DNA of 9,283 bases from Ruminococcaceae bacterium UBA1767 (lineage in GTDB: Bacteria > Bacillota > Clostridia > Oscillospirales > Acutalibacteraceae), in assembly GCA_002315505.1 (NCBI GenBank), contig DCGX01000037.1, positions 428 to 9,710 on the forward strand, given 5' to 3'. Both the position numbers and the translations under genes were made by a program. The notes below the pieces were generated by a model. The model was not told the DNA's origin, made no database searches, and saw only the letters and a program-made list of their open reading frames with translations. Shown in pieces: positions 1-6,252 of the stretch (position 1 is its first letter; each line of letters begins with the position of its first letter).

Positions 1-21
1 TGCCAATTCCATCACACCGGC
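1..21 (-). tRNA. 5' end of a tRNA, probably tRNA-Leu (cut by window edge)
   Basis: Read leftward, the first 21 bases give GCCGGTGTGATGGAATTGGC plus A. This fits the start of bacterial leucine tRNAs: a seven-base acceptor strand GCCGGTG, then TG, then a D arm with the AATTGGCA loop shared by class II Leu tRNAs of Firmicutes. The anticodon, long variable arm and 3' end lie outside the window, so neither the isoacceptor nor the cloverleaf can be checked. A promoter with suitable spacing lies directly upstream (35-63) and would give a leader of only a few bases, as is usual for stable RNA genes. A different tRNA with a similar 5' half cannot be excluded. Confidence 0.7.
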
Positions 22-34
22 ACATTACTTGGTT

Positions 35-63
35 AGTATACACTATTTTATTAGAAAAATCAA
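35..63 (-). promoter_or_regulatory. Sigma-A promoter for the leftward tRNA
   Basis: On the minus strand a TTGATT -35 box (58-63) and a TATACT -10 box (35-40) are separated by exactly 17 bases. Transcription should start near base 28, about seven bases before the tRNA 5' end at base 21. The sequence upstream of the -35 box (about 64-116) is very A/T-rich with A- and T-tracts and could act as an UP element, which is common for stable RNA promoters. No coding sequence follows before the tRNA. Confidence 0.75.
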
Positions 64-116
64 GTCTTTTTACACATTTTCTATTGTATTATTTTTTACT
101 TTTTCTTAAATTACAT

Positions 117-145
117 AAAAAGACCGCTACATTTCTGCAGCGGTC
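117..145 (-). terminator. Rho-independent terminator of the secreted-protein gene
   Basis: On the minus strand GACCGCT (139-145) pairs with AGCGGTC (122-128), extended by one G-T and one C-G pair around a six-base loop, and is followed directly by five T residues (117-121). It begins 14 bases after the stop codon of the 159-1187 gene and separates that gene from the tRNA promoter. Confidence 0.9.
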
Positions 146-158
146 ATCAGTGCCGTTA

Positions 159-1187
159 TTATGCGAAAAGATTTACAATTGACATAATAAATTCCATGAA
201 CGAATCAACTATTGTGCCAAACATATCAGCAATCTGTGCAAAGATGCCGAACAGTGAGCCAAATGCGTCAATCTCTACCGCCTGCTTTGCAAATACTGTA
301 CCATTAATATCTCCGTCTGAAACAATGAATTCTACCGAATAGTCATCGTTTACATAATAATCACCGACAAGGTAAACTGTGTACATATCGTTAATCTTGT
401 ACTCGTAGTAGCCTGTTTCTTCATTTCTCACTGCTTCTGCTGTACCGCTTGCAAGAGTTATTGTAAGTGACTCAGGATATGTTAAAGAATCGTAATCAAG
501 CATTCCGCCAAAGCTCATTCTTGCTGTAAGCTTATCTGTATCCTTCAATGTTACACCCTTAACAAAATCTGATGCTTTATAAAGATTAAAAGTAAGAGTT
601 TTGTCTGTGCCAAAGCCGTAAATCTTGAGTGAATTAAAGCCAAAGCCAAGCTCTTTAGTTGATGTAGCTGATATATATGAAAGTGTGTATGTCGAGCCAA
701 GTACTGTGCTTGCTGTCACACAATCCCAGAATGTGTATGTATAAACTGTTGCGCCGCCGTCAAGCTCTTCTTCAAACAAACCAACGTCTGTGTTCATCTG
801 TAAAGCAAGCTTTGTCGGTGCAAAAGCAATAACTGTGCCCTTATATGTCACATCAAATTCTATAGCCTTCTCCGCATCAACATTAATGCCGAAGCCGTCA
901 TCCTTTGCAAGATAGAAAAGGCTGATATTATCATCACTTACAGGATTTAATTCTTTTAAATCGTTTTCAAATTCATATGCAACACAATAGTCGATGTCAT
1001 TTGTGTTAACGATTTTGATTTCATACAAGCCCTCAAGCGGAGCTGAAAAGGTGTAATCACCATTTGCGATTGTGTTTGCACCTGTCTTCAATACTGTCGC
1101 TCCCTCAGCAGAAGCCGAAATTGCAACCATAGATACAATCATGCCGATTGCAAGCAAAATTGCAAGTAATTTTTTTGTCATTTTCAT
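159..1187 (-). CDS. Secreted protein of unknown function with signal peptide and hydrophobic C-terminal helix
   Basis: The 342-residue product starts with a clear Sec signal peptide: basic MKMTKK, a hydrophobic core at about residues 7-23, and a probable signal peptidase I site after ASA27. No lipobox cysteine or LPXTG sortase motif is seen. The mature part is rich in Thr, Tyr, Asp and Gly with alternating polar and hydrophobic residues, suggesting beta-sandwich structure, but I recognise no named domain. Residues 306-342 are different: they have aromatic and aliphatic residues every three or four positions, only acidic charges and no Lys or Arg, so they look like an amphipathic or membrane-associating helix. 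The start is set by AAGGAG eight to nine bases upstream; Met3 is a possible alternative. The gene has its own terminator. The preceding gene is also followed by a terminator, so it probably has its own promoter. The only candidate I see is a TACAAT -10 (1221-1226) without a good -35 box. Confidence 0.85.
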   Translation of the reverse strand: MKMTKKLLAILLAIGMIVSMVAISASAEGATVLKTGANTIANGDYTFSAPLEGLYEIKIVNTNDIDYCVAYEFENDLKELNPVSDDNISLFYLAKDDGFGINVDAEKAIEFDVTYKGTVIAFAPTKLALQMNTDVGLFEEELDGGATVYTYTFWDCVTASTVLGSTYTLSYISATSTKELGFGFNSLKIYGFGTDKTLTFNLYKASDFVKGVTLKDTDKLTARMSFGGMLDYDSLTYPESLTITLASGTAEAVRNEETGYYEYKINDMYTVYLVGDYYVNDDYSVEFIVSDGDINGTVFAKQAVEIDAFGSLFGIFAQIADMFGTIVDSFMEFIMSIVNLFA

Positions 1188-1239
1188 AATAATTCTCCTT
1201 TTTTCTGTGTTTCCAACTGGATTGTAGTATTGCTTTTAT

Positions 1240-1272
1240 AAAAAATACTGCCGCTTCTCACACAGCAGTATT
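1240..1272 (-). terminator. Rho-independent terminator after the acyl carrier protein gene
   Basis: On the minus strand AATACTGC (1265-1272) pairs perfectly with GCAGTATT (1244-1251), with possible further inner pairs, and is followed by T residues (1240-1243 plus the TT ending the stem). It lies six bases after the ACP stop codon and ends the acyltransferase-ACP transcription unit. Confidence 0.88.
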
Positions 1273-1278
1273 AATTAT

Positions 1279-1512
1279 TTAATTAACGTTTTCTTCAAGA
1301 TAAAGAACGAAATCCTTAACTGTAACCAATGTAGGAAGAAGTCTGTCAGGGATAGAAATATTGTACTTTTCCTCAACCATACAAATAAGGTCAAACAACT
1401 CAAAAGAGTTAAGTCCGAGGTCAGATGTAAATACATCATCGGGCTGTACGTCGGTGATTCTGCCATCTGTGTAATCAGTAAGCATTTCAAGTAATTCGTC
1501 TCTGATATTCAT
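1279..1512 (-). CDS. Acyl carrier protein (ACP-like phosphopantetheine carrier)
   Basis: This 77-residue acidic protein has the size and four-helix pattern of an acyl carrier protein. The attachment motif DLGLNS is at residues 31-36, with Ser36 as the expected 4'-phosphopantetheine site; the usual DSL is replaced by LNS. The recognition helix follows (FELFDLICMVEEKYNISIPD, residues 37-56). I chose the ATG at 1512 because AAAGGAG lies seven bases upstream. The frame stays open to 1554, but that would add a basic tail overlapping the upstream gene. The ribosome binding site lies in the last codons of the acyltransferase and only four bases separate its stop from this start, so translation is probably coupled. 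A peptidyl carrier role is possible, but no synthetase is nearby; the neighbour suggests acyl transfer. It may be a specialised ACP rather than the main fatty-acid synthesis one, since no fab genes are present. Confidence 0.88.
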   Translation of the reverse strand: MNIRDELLEMLTDYTDGRITDVQPDDVFTSDLGLNSFELFDLICMVEEKYNISIPDRLLPTLVTVKDFVLYLEENVN

Positions 1513-1516
1513 ATTA

Positions 1517-2836
1517 TTACTCCTTTGTCTGCGCAGCTGATTTCTTTTCTTCATTTCGCTTACGCCATATTTCTTTATATATTTCCTCAGTTGCCAAGCT
1601 CATCTTAGTAACTGAAAATTCACAATTTTCAGGGAAAACATACCATGTATCTTCAAGAGTGTTAAGGTCAACACAGTCACGGAAATAACCAAATCTGTAG
1701 TTATACTCAACATGAAGTGCGTACTGACCTGCGGCATCAATGTTCATCTCAAATTCCGAGCCATCAAAATCACGAACACCCTTAACATGAAGTCCATCCA
1801 TATCGTGAACAAACTTTGCCCTGCCGAGATGAATAAATCCGTCAGAATTCGGCAAATCATTGACATCTGCAGTACATTCAAAGTGATATGTTCCGTCAAG
1901 AACCTCCTTCTTAACCTGCTCACGCTCCCAATGATACCAGTCTGTCGCAAATTTGAATTCTGTCTTGCCGTCATTTGCCTCAAGCTCGCCATAGTAATTG
2001 AGTTTCCATCGCTTGCCGCAATGTTCACAGAAGATCTCATCATTCTTTGAATTCATCTTATATTCTGTGCCACAATGAGGACACTGATAAAGTACCTTAT
2101 GAAGTCCCTCTGCTCTCTTCTTATAAGTAACCTTTCTTCGGTTTTTGCTCTGCCATCTGAAATCATCGTTATAAAGCAAATCCTTTAGCTTTTTACTGAT
2201 TTCATCAACCGAAGCTGTCTTGAGCTGTTCGGGTGTATAGGCGCAAACCATATCAGCCTCAATCGGATGTACCAAACGATGTCTGTGATTGCCCCAGAAC
2301 GGGTCATAAATATGATGTCCACGACAGGTAAGAACAACAACAGGAACCTTCTGATGCTTAACAAGCTGACCGATTGCATCGGGAATAACCTCTGTTTCTC
2401 CTATAAGAGAATACTTTGCCTCAGCATAGATGCCGAAGATGAGATTTTCCTTCAACGCCCAACGGCAGTTACGAAGAATACTTACATCAGCAGTAAACTT
2501 TCTCTTAGGAATAGCACCGAGCTTACGAAGCTGGCGTTCTCTGCCGATATAGTCATCAACTGCGGCAGGGAAAATACCAGTATTCGGAGCAATTGCCGCA
2601 CTCATTACGTAGAAATCATAAAAAGCATTGTGATTGCAAATAAGAATGTAAGGCGGTTTAATGCCCTTCATATCAATCTTATTGATTTTTCCGAGTAAAA
2701 CTGCTTTTCTAATATTGGCAAAGGCCCACAGGAACGGTAAAATATACCATTTCTGCTTAATAGGAGCCTTGTTCATGTCAAACTTTTTTTCCGGGATTGC
2801 ACCCTCTTTAATGTATTTACAAGGTTTCTGTTCCAT
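1517..2836 (-). CDS. PlsC-like acyltransferase with zinc ribbon and C-terminal extension
   Basis: Residues about 35-200 form a PlsC/LPLAT-type domain, the family that moves acyl chains onto glycerol-phosphate, sugars or other lipid hydroxyls at the membrane. The catalytic HX4D motif is at His69-Asp74 (NHNAFYD). GAIPKRKF at 107-114 matches motif II. IYAEAKYS at 136-143 stands in for the canonical FPEGTRS; only the Glu is kept. VPVVVLTCRGHH (164-175) matches the following conserved strand. After a basic linker (about 225-245) comes a four-cysteine zinc ribbon (C252, C255, C270, C273), then about 160 residues of Tyr/Phe-rich, probably beta-rich sequence that I cannot assign. At 439 residues it is much longer than ordinary PlsC (about 240). 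There is no long transmembrane helix, so it is probably cytoplasmic or membrane-peripheral. The ATG at 2836 follows AAGGAG at nine-base spacing. The ACP gene lies four bases downstream and may supply its acyl donor. The acceptor is unknown. Confidence 0.85.
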   Translation of the reverse strand: MEQKPCKYIKEGAIPEKKFDMNKAPIKQKWYILPFLWAFANIRKAVLLGKINKIDMKGIKPPYILICNHNAFYDFYVMSAAIAPNTGIFPAAVDDYIGRERQLRKLGAIPKRKFTADVSILRNCRWALKENLIFGIYAEAKYSLIGETEVIPDAIGQLVKHQKVPVVVLTCRGHHIYDPFWGNHRHRLVHPIEADMVCAYTPEQLKTASVDEISKKLKDLLYNDDFRWQSKNRRKVTYKKRAEGLHKVLYQCPHCGTEYKMNSKNDEIFCEHCGKRWKLNYYGELEANDGKTEFKFATDWYHWEREQVKKEVLDGTYHFECTADVNDLPNSDGFIHLGRAKFVHDMDGLHVKGVRDFDGSEFEMNIDAAGQYALHVEYNYRFGYFRDCVDLNTLEDTWYVFPENCEFSVTKMSLATEEIYKEIWRKRNEEKKSAAQTKE

Positions 2837-2860
2837 TTCCTCATCTCCTTAAACTATGAT

Positions 2861-2889
2861 ATTATACCATAAACATTTTTTTATTTCAA
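2861..2889 (-). promoter_or_regulatory. Extended -10 sigma-A promoter of the acyltransferase-ACP unit
   Basis: On the minus strand a TTGAAA -35 box (2884-2889) and a perfect TATAAT -10 box (2861-2866) are 17 bases apart, with a TG just upstream of the -10 (TGGTATAAT), the extended -10 form. The start ATG is at 2836, so the leader would be about 15-20 bases and just long enough for the AAGGAG site. The -35 box ends one base from the FkbM stop codon, so the promoter fills the whole gap between the two genes. Confidence 0.85.
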
Positions 2890-3954
2890 CTATAAAATAT
2901 TACAATAGAAATTGGATTCCCACGCAGGAATATATGGATGATGACAAAAATACAGCTTGTAATTATTATTCATATTCAGAATTTTAATCGGCAGTCTGAA
3001 CATATCGGAATTACGATGATATGCACAGACGTATAGTTTAGGATTATACTTTTTTATAGTGAATTCAGCTCCGTCAAGAGCCTTTTCTTCACTACCCTCA
3101 ATATCCATCTTAAGCACGGTAATTTTTCTGCCGTGCAGAATATTATCAACGCTGTCAGCCTGCACCTCAACATTTCCTGCAGAAGAGAGCTTTGAATTTC
3201 TGCCCTTCTTCTTTTCAAAGAAAAGCGTTTCTTTTTTATCCCATGCGGCAAGATTAAACGTTTCGATTCGTTCAACCGATTGAGTATTATTCACGAGCTT
3301 TTTATAATTCTTTGCATCCGCTTCCACGGCATATATTTTTTCGTACCTGCCGTTTGTTGCTTCAAGGAATTCACGCACGGTATCGCCGTCATAGGCACCA
3401 AGATCCATAATAATTTCATTATCGGATAAATTCAGATATTCGGAGTAAACCGGCATTTTTTCCTTCTGACACTTAAAAAGGTATTCTACTTTTCCGCTCA
3501 CCTTAAAATTCAGCACATCAATATAGCTCTGCTTCGAAAAATCATCACTTAAAAAAGAGTACGCCTTGTCGAATTCCGCATCATGTTCAATAATATATTC
3601 ACGTGTAAACACACCGTCATTGACAATCGGCACATTCGGAGCAAAAAGAGTGTGCTTTTGCGACAATTCCCTTATTCTTGAGAGCATTTTTTCATCGTGA
3701 ATTGCAAAGCAAAGTACAATAACGAAATCATCATATTTCTCGCAAATTTCGGAATATTTAAGCACCCTTTTGCCGTGGACGAAGTGTCCCCGAACAAACT
3801 CATCACTTGCAAAAATTTCTGCAAAGCTGACACCGATTTCGTCGAGCTTTTCGATTATCATATCCGTTCCGTTACCCATTCCGTAAAGCATGATGGGTAA
3901 ATCGGTATTTTTTAATGAATCCCATACATCCGGCTCAATAATTTTTTCTATCAT
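2890..3954 (-). CDS. FkbM-family SAM-dependent methyltransferase with N-terminal Rossmann-like domain
   Basis: The C-terminal half (about residues 140-345) is an FkbM-type methyltransferase. The SAM-binding motif I is IIMDLGAYDGDT (181-192), an acidic residue for the ribose is in AVEAD (209-213), and the family hallmark KMDIEGSE is at 282-289. FkbM-type enzymes O-methylate sugars or polyketides. Residues 20-70 look like a separate nucleotide-binding fold: IMLYGMGNGTD has a glycine-rich loop, and HGKRVLKYSEI resembles the N-terminal modules of sugar-modifying proteins such as NeuD/PglD relatives. This fusion is seen in polysaccharide-modifying FkbM proteins, so a glycan or glycolipid substrate is likely but unproven. 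The ATG at 3954 follows AGGAGAA at good spacing. There is no terminator before the acyltransferase promoter, so read-through into the acyltransferase and ACP is possible. No signal peptide or membrane segment is seen. Confidence 0.85.
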   Translation of the reverse strand: MIEKIIEPDVWDSLKNTDLPIMLYGMGNGTDMIIEKLDEIGVSFAEIFASDEFVRGHFVHGKRVLKYSEICEKYDDFVIVLCFAIHDEKMLSRIRELSQKHTLFAPNVPIVNDGVFTREYIIEHDAEFDKAYSFLSDDFSKQSYIDVLNFKVSGKVEYLFKCQKEKMPVYSEYLNLSDNEIIMDLGAYDGDTVREFLEATNGRYEKIYAVEADAKNYKKLVNNTQSVERIETFNLAAWDKKETLFFEKKKGRNSKLSSAGNVEVQADSVDNILHGRKITVLKMDIEGSEEKALDGAEFTIKKYNPKLYVCAYHRNSDMFRLPIKILNMNNNYKLYFCHHPYIPAWESNFYCNIL

Positions 3955-3967
3955 TGAAATTCTCCTG

Positions 3968-3996
3968 TTGATTATCTTACCTTGATATGATATACT
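3968..3996 (+). promoter_or_regulatory. Rightward promoter of the glycoside-hydrolase-like gene
   Basis: A TTGATT -35 box (3968-3973) and a TATACT -10 box (3991-3996) are 17 bases apart, with TG before the -10 (TGATATACT). Transcription should begin near 4003 and the ATG is at 4028. The -10 overlaps the -10 of the leftward promoter. A seven-base inverted repeat, CCTTGAT (3980-3986) and ATCAAGG (4011-4017), brackets the start region and could be an operator, though it may be chance in A/T-rich DNA. Confidence 0.7.
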
Positions 3997-4015
3997 AAAA
4001 CAAAAAAATAATCAA
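3987..4015 (-). promoter_or_regulatory. Leftward promoter of the FkbM methyltransferase gene
   Basis: On the minus strand a TTGATT -35 box (4010-4015) and a TATCAT -10 box (3987-3992) are 17 bases apart. Transcription should begin near 3980, about 26 bases before the ATG at 3954. The -10 is weaker than that of the opposing promoter; an alternative TATATC at 15-base spacing also exists. It shares bases 3987-3996 with the rightward promoter, so two polymerases could not occupy both at once. Confidence 0.55.
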
Positions 4016-4027
4016 GGCTGTGAACAT

Positions 4028-6211
4028 ATGAAATTTGACTTTTCTACTATGCAAATAATGGCAGTCGGTGAAACCGAATTGAAGGTTGCCGACATTCTCA
4101 AAGAAGAAATCAGTAAGAGAACAGGAATCGTCCCGTCAATCACCGATAAAATGAGTGACTGCTGTATTGCTCTTTACATCAAGGATGAAAGTGAAAGTGA
4201 AGAATTTGAGCTTTCACAGAACAACAAGCAGATTACAATAGTTGCTCATCGTCTTCGTGGACTTATCTACGGTGCGGGATTGTTCCTCAGAAAATGCGAA
4301 TATACTGACGGAAAAATTACACTTACAAAAAATATTTCCTGCAATAAAGCTCCGTCTGCAATGACAAGAGGTCATCAGCTCAGCTATACCGATATGAACA
4401 ACACCTATGAGTCATGGGATTACAATCAGTTCAGACAGTATATTCTCGACCTTGCATTCTTCGGACTTAATACGGTTGAAGCCACAACCACAAAGGATGA
4501 AGAACGTACTAAGATTATGCTCTATGGTTACAAGGAAGCAATGGACATAGAGTCAGCAATCTGTAAGGAATTTGACCTTGATTTTTCCGTATGGCATTCA
4601 CTTTCAACAGACGATACAGACGATGAGGCCGTTGAAAAAGCAAAGGAAACATACCACAATACACCTAAATTTGATTATCTCTTCAATCCGGGCGGTGACC
4701 CGGGTGACCTTTTAGCTGAGGATTTTGTTGAGCGTTGCTTAAAGCTCAAGAAGGCATTGAAGCCCGAATTTCCGAATCTTCAGATATGGCCGTCTTTACA
4801 GGCTCCGCACGAATATCCCGACTGGGGCGAGAGAATTGTCGCAAAATTCGACAAAGAATCTCCCGACGAGGTTGACGGACTTATTTACGGCCCGAATCAC
4901 GCAATGAGCATCGACGAAATGCGTCGTCGCTTTGATATGAAATATCTGTTCCGCTATTATCCCGACATCGGTCACAATGTTCGCTGTGAATCCCCTGTTC
5001 ATTTTAATCGTGATGACTGGCATTACGCTATGACAGCCACACTTTCACGTGAGGCTGTCAATCCGAGACCGACAGAATTCCGCCTTCTTCACAGAATGAT
5101 GCGTCAGTATTTCATCGGAAGTGTTACATACTCCGAGGGTGTTAACGATGATGCAAACAAATTTATCTGGAGCAGTATGGATTATGACTATAACTGTAGC
5201 TTAAGAGAGTCAATTCTTGACTACGCAAGAATGTTCTATGTCGGTGCAGACAGTGAAAAACTGTGCGATATTATCTTCGGACTTGAGCAGAACTGGGTTG
5301 GCGACCCGATTGAAAATTCATCAATCGAGCGAACATACGATGAAATTGCCGCTCTTTACAAAGCAGAACCGAAGCTCGGTGAAAACTGGAGATTTATGCT
5401 TCATCTCTTCCGTGCAACCTGCGACAAGCTCGTTCGTGACAGAAGAATTTTTGAGCTTGCTTTGATAGAAGAAGCATCAACACAGATTCATCTCGGCAAC
5501 AAGGACGAAGCATTGAGAATTCTCGGTACAGAATACACTGACGAGTACAAGGCTCTTCGTGCAACACTTTTCCCGATGGCAGAAAAGCTTAACAAGCTTA
5601 TCGGTATCCAGCTTGATGTTGAACACTTCGGCGGAATGGGTTGGGAAAGAGGCTGTACTCTTGACACAATCGACAATCCGGTTACTGACAGAGTATGGCT
5701 CATCAACAAAATCAATTCCGGTGTTGATCCATCAGAGCTTCTCAACAGAAATATTGTTGACAATGACGAATATTACTTCTCATTTGCCGAGCACGGCTTC
5801 GACATCTGTGGCAAGCAGGAGGGCGAGTTCTATATGGACTTCCAGGGTGACAGAAACATTGACAGCAAGCTCCCGATGTGCATGACAAAGGTTTATGACC
5901 ACTTCAATTTCAAGACAAGTGTTGCAGGTCTTACAAGTGGTAATTATGAACTGAGAATCACATACAAGAACAGGCCAAATGATAAAATCGAGCATCACAA
6001 GGTTGTAATTAACGGACATGTTATCCACGACGGAAAGCAGTTCGGCGGTCGTCGTGATGAGGAATTCGAAAAGAAATTCCTTGCAGACGGATATCAGTCA
6101 GTTGTTTATGACATTGACAAGTCGGTACTTGAAAACGGATGTGCCGTACTTGAAATCACAGAACCGCTTGATGGATTTATGATCAGTGAATTTTGGTTTA
6201 CAAAGGCATAA
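4028..6211 (+). CDS. Cytoplasmic glycoside-hydrolase-like protein (GH20/GH67-type N-terminal fold), substrate unknown
   Basis: The 727-residue product has no signal peptide. Residues 1-105 look like the non-catalytic alpha/beta domain in front of GH20, GH67 and GH84 barrels, including the typical HRLRGLIYGAGLFLRK (74-89). A TIM-barrel-like part follows: TRGHQLSYTDMNNTYESWD (113-131), FNPGGDPGD (219-227), LQIWPSLQAPHEY (251-263), VDGLIYGPN (282-290), NPRPTEF (345-351) and TYSEGVNDD (367-375). These blocks match, from memory, a conserved and little-studied group in Firmicutes and Bacteroidetes. Candidate acids are D224, E370, D373 and D374, but none is proven. Residues about 600-727 look like a beta-sandwich, perhaps sugar-binding. 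It probably acts on an imported oligosaccharide or glycoside in the cytoplasm, yet no transporter or sugar regulator is in view. The ATG is preceded only by a weak AAGG at ten bases. It is transcribed alone, with its own promoter and terminator. Confidence 0.75.
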   Translation: MKFDFSTMQIMAVGETELKVADILKEEISKRTGIVPSITDKMSDCCIALYIKDESESEEFELSQNNKQITIVAHRLRGLIYGAGLFLRKCEYTDGKITLTKNISCNKAPSAMTRGHQLSYTDMNNTYESWDYNQFRQYILDLAFFGLNTVEATTTKDEERTKIMLYGYKEAMDIESAICKEFDLDFSVWHSLSTDDTDDEAVEKAKETYHNTPKFDYLFNPGGDPGDLLAEDFVERCLKLKKALKPEFPNLQIWPSLQAPHEYPDWGERIVAKFDKESPDEVDGLIYGPNHAMSIDEMRRRFDMKYLFRYYPDIGHNVRCESPVHFNRDDWHYAMTATLSREAVNPRPTEFRLLHRMMRQYFIGSVTYSEGVNDDANKFIWSSMDYDYNCSLRESILDYARMFYVGADSEKLCDIIFGLEQNWVGDPIENSSIERTYDEIAALYKAEPKLGENWRFMLHLFRATCDKLVRDRRIFELALIEEASTQIHLGNKDEALRILGTEYTDEYKALRATLFPMAEKLNKLIGIQLDVEHFGGMGWERGCTLDTIDNPVTDRVWLINKINSGVDPSELLNRNIVDNDEYYFSFAEHGFDICGKQEGEFYMDFQGDRNIDSKLPMCMTKVYDHFNFKTSVAGLTSGNYELRITYKNRPNDKIEHHKVVINGHVIHDGKQFGGRRDEEFEKKFLADGYQSVVYDIDKSVLENGCAVLEITEPLDGFMISEFWFTKA

Positions 6212-6220
6212 AACAGTAAA

Positions 6221-6252
6221 ACAACCGAGGGAATAACCTTCGGTTGTTTTTT
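6221..6252. terminator. Bidirectional rho-independent terminator between convergent genes
   Basis: ACAACCGAGG (6221-6230) pairs with CCTTCGGTTGT (6237-6247) through eight outer base pairs, a one-base bulge and two inner pairs. Rightward it is followed by TTTTT (6248-6252) and starts ten bases after the stop codon of the 4028-6211 gene. Leftward the stem is followed by TTTACTGTTTT, a weaker T-run, so it can also stop transcription of the transposase and its upstream operon. The transposase stop codon (6251-6253) overlaps the edge of this element. Confidence 0.85.

Noticed and set aside
1188..1239. A promoter for the secreted-protein gene around TACAAT (1221-1226)
   Set aside because: The -10-like box is acceptable, but nothing resembling a -35 box lies 16-18 bases upstream, so I mention it only in the gene entry.
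1513..1554. An in-frame upstream ATG (1554) that would give the acyl carrier protein a 14-residue basic N-terminal extension
   Set aside because: It overlaps the end of the acyltransferase gene, has no ribosome binding site, and the ATG at 1512 has a strong AAAGGAG at correct spacing and gives a normal ACP length.
3955..4027. A riboswitch or leader RNA between the divergent genes
   Set aside because: Both predicted leaders are only about 25 bases and no conserved riboswitch core or terminator hairpin is visible; promoter boxes account for most of the region.
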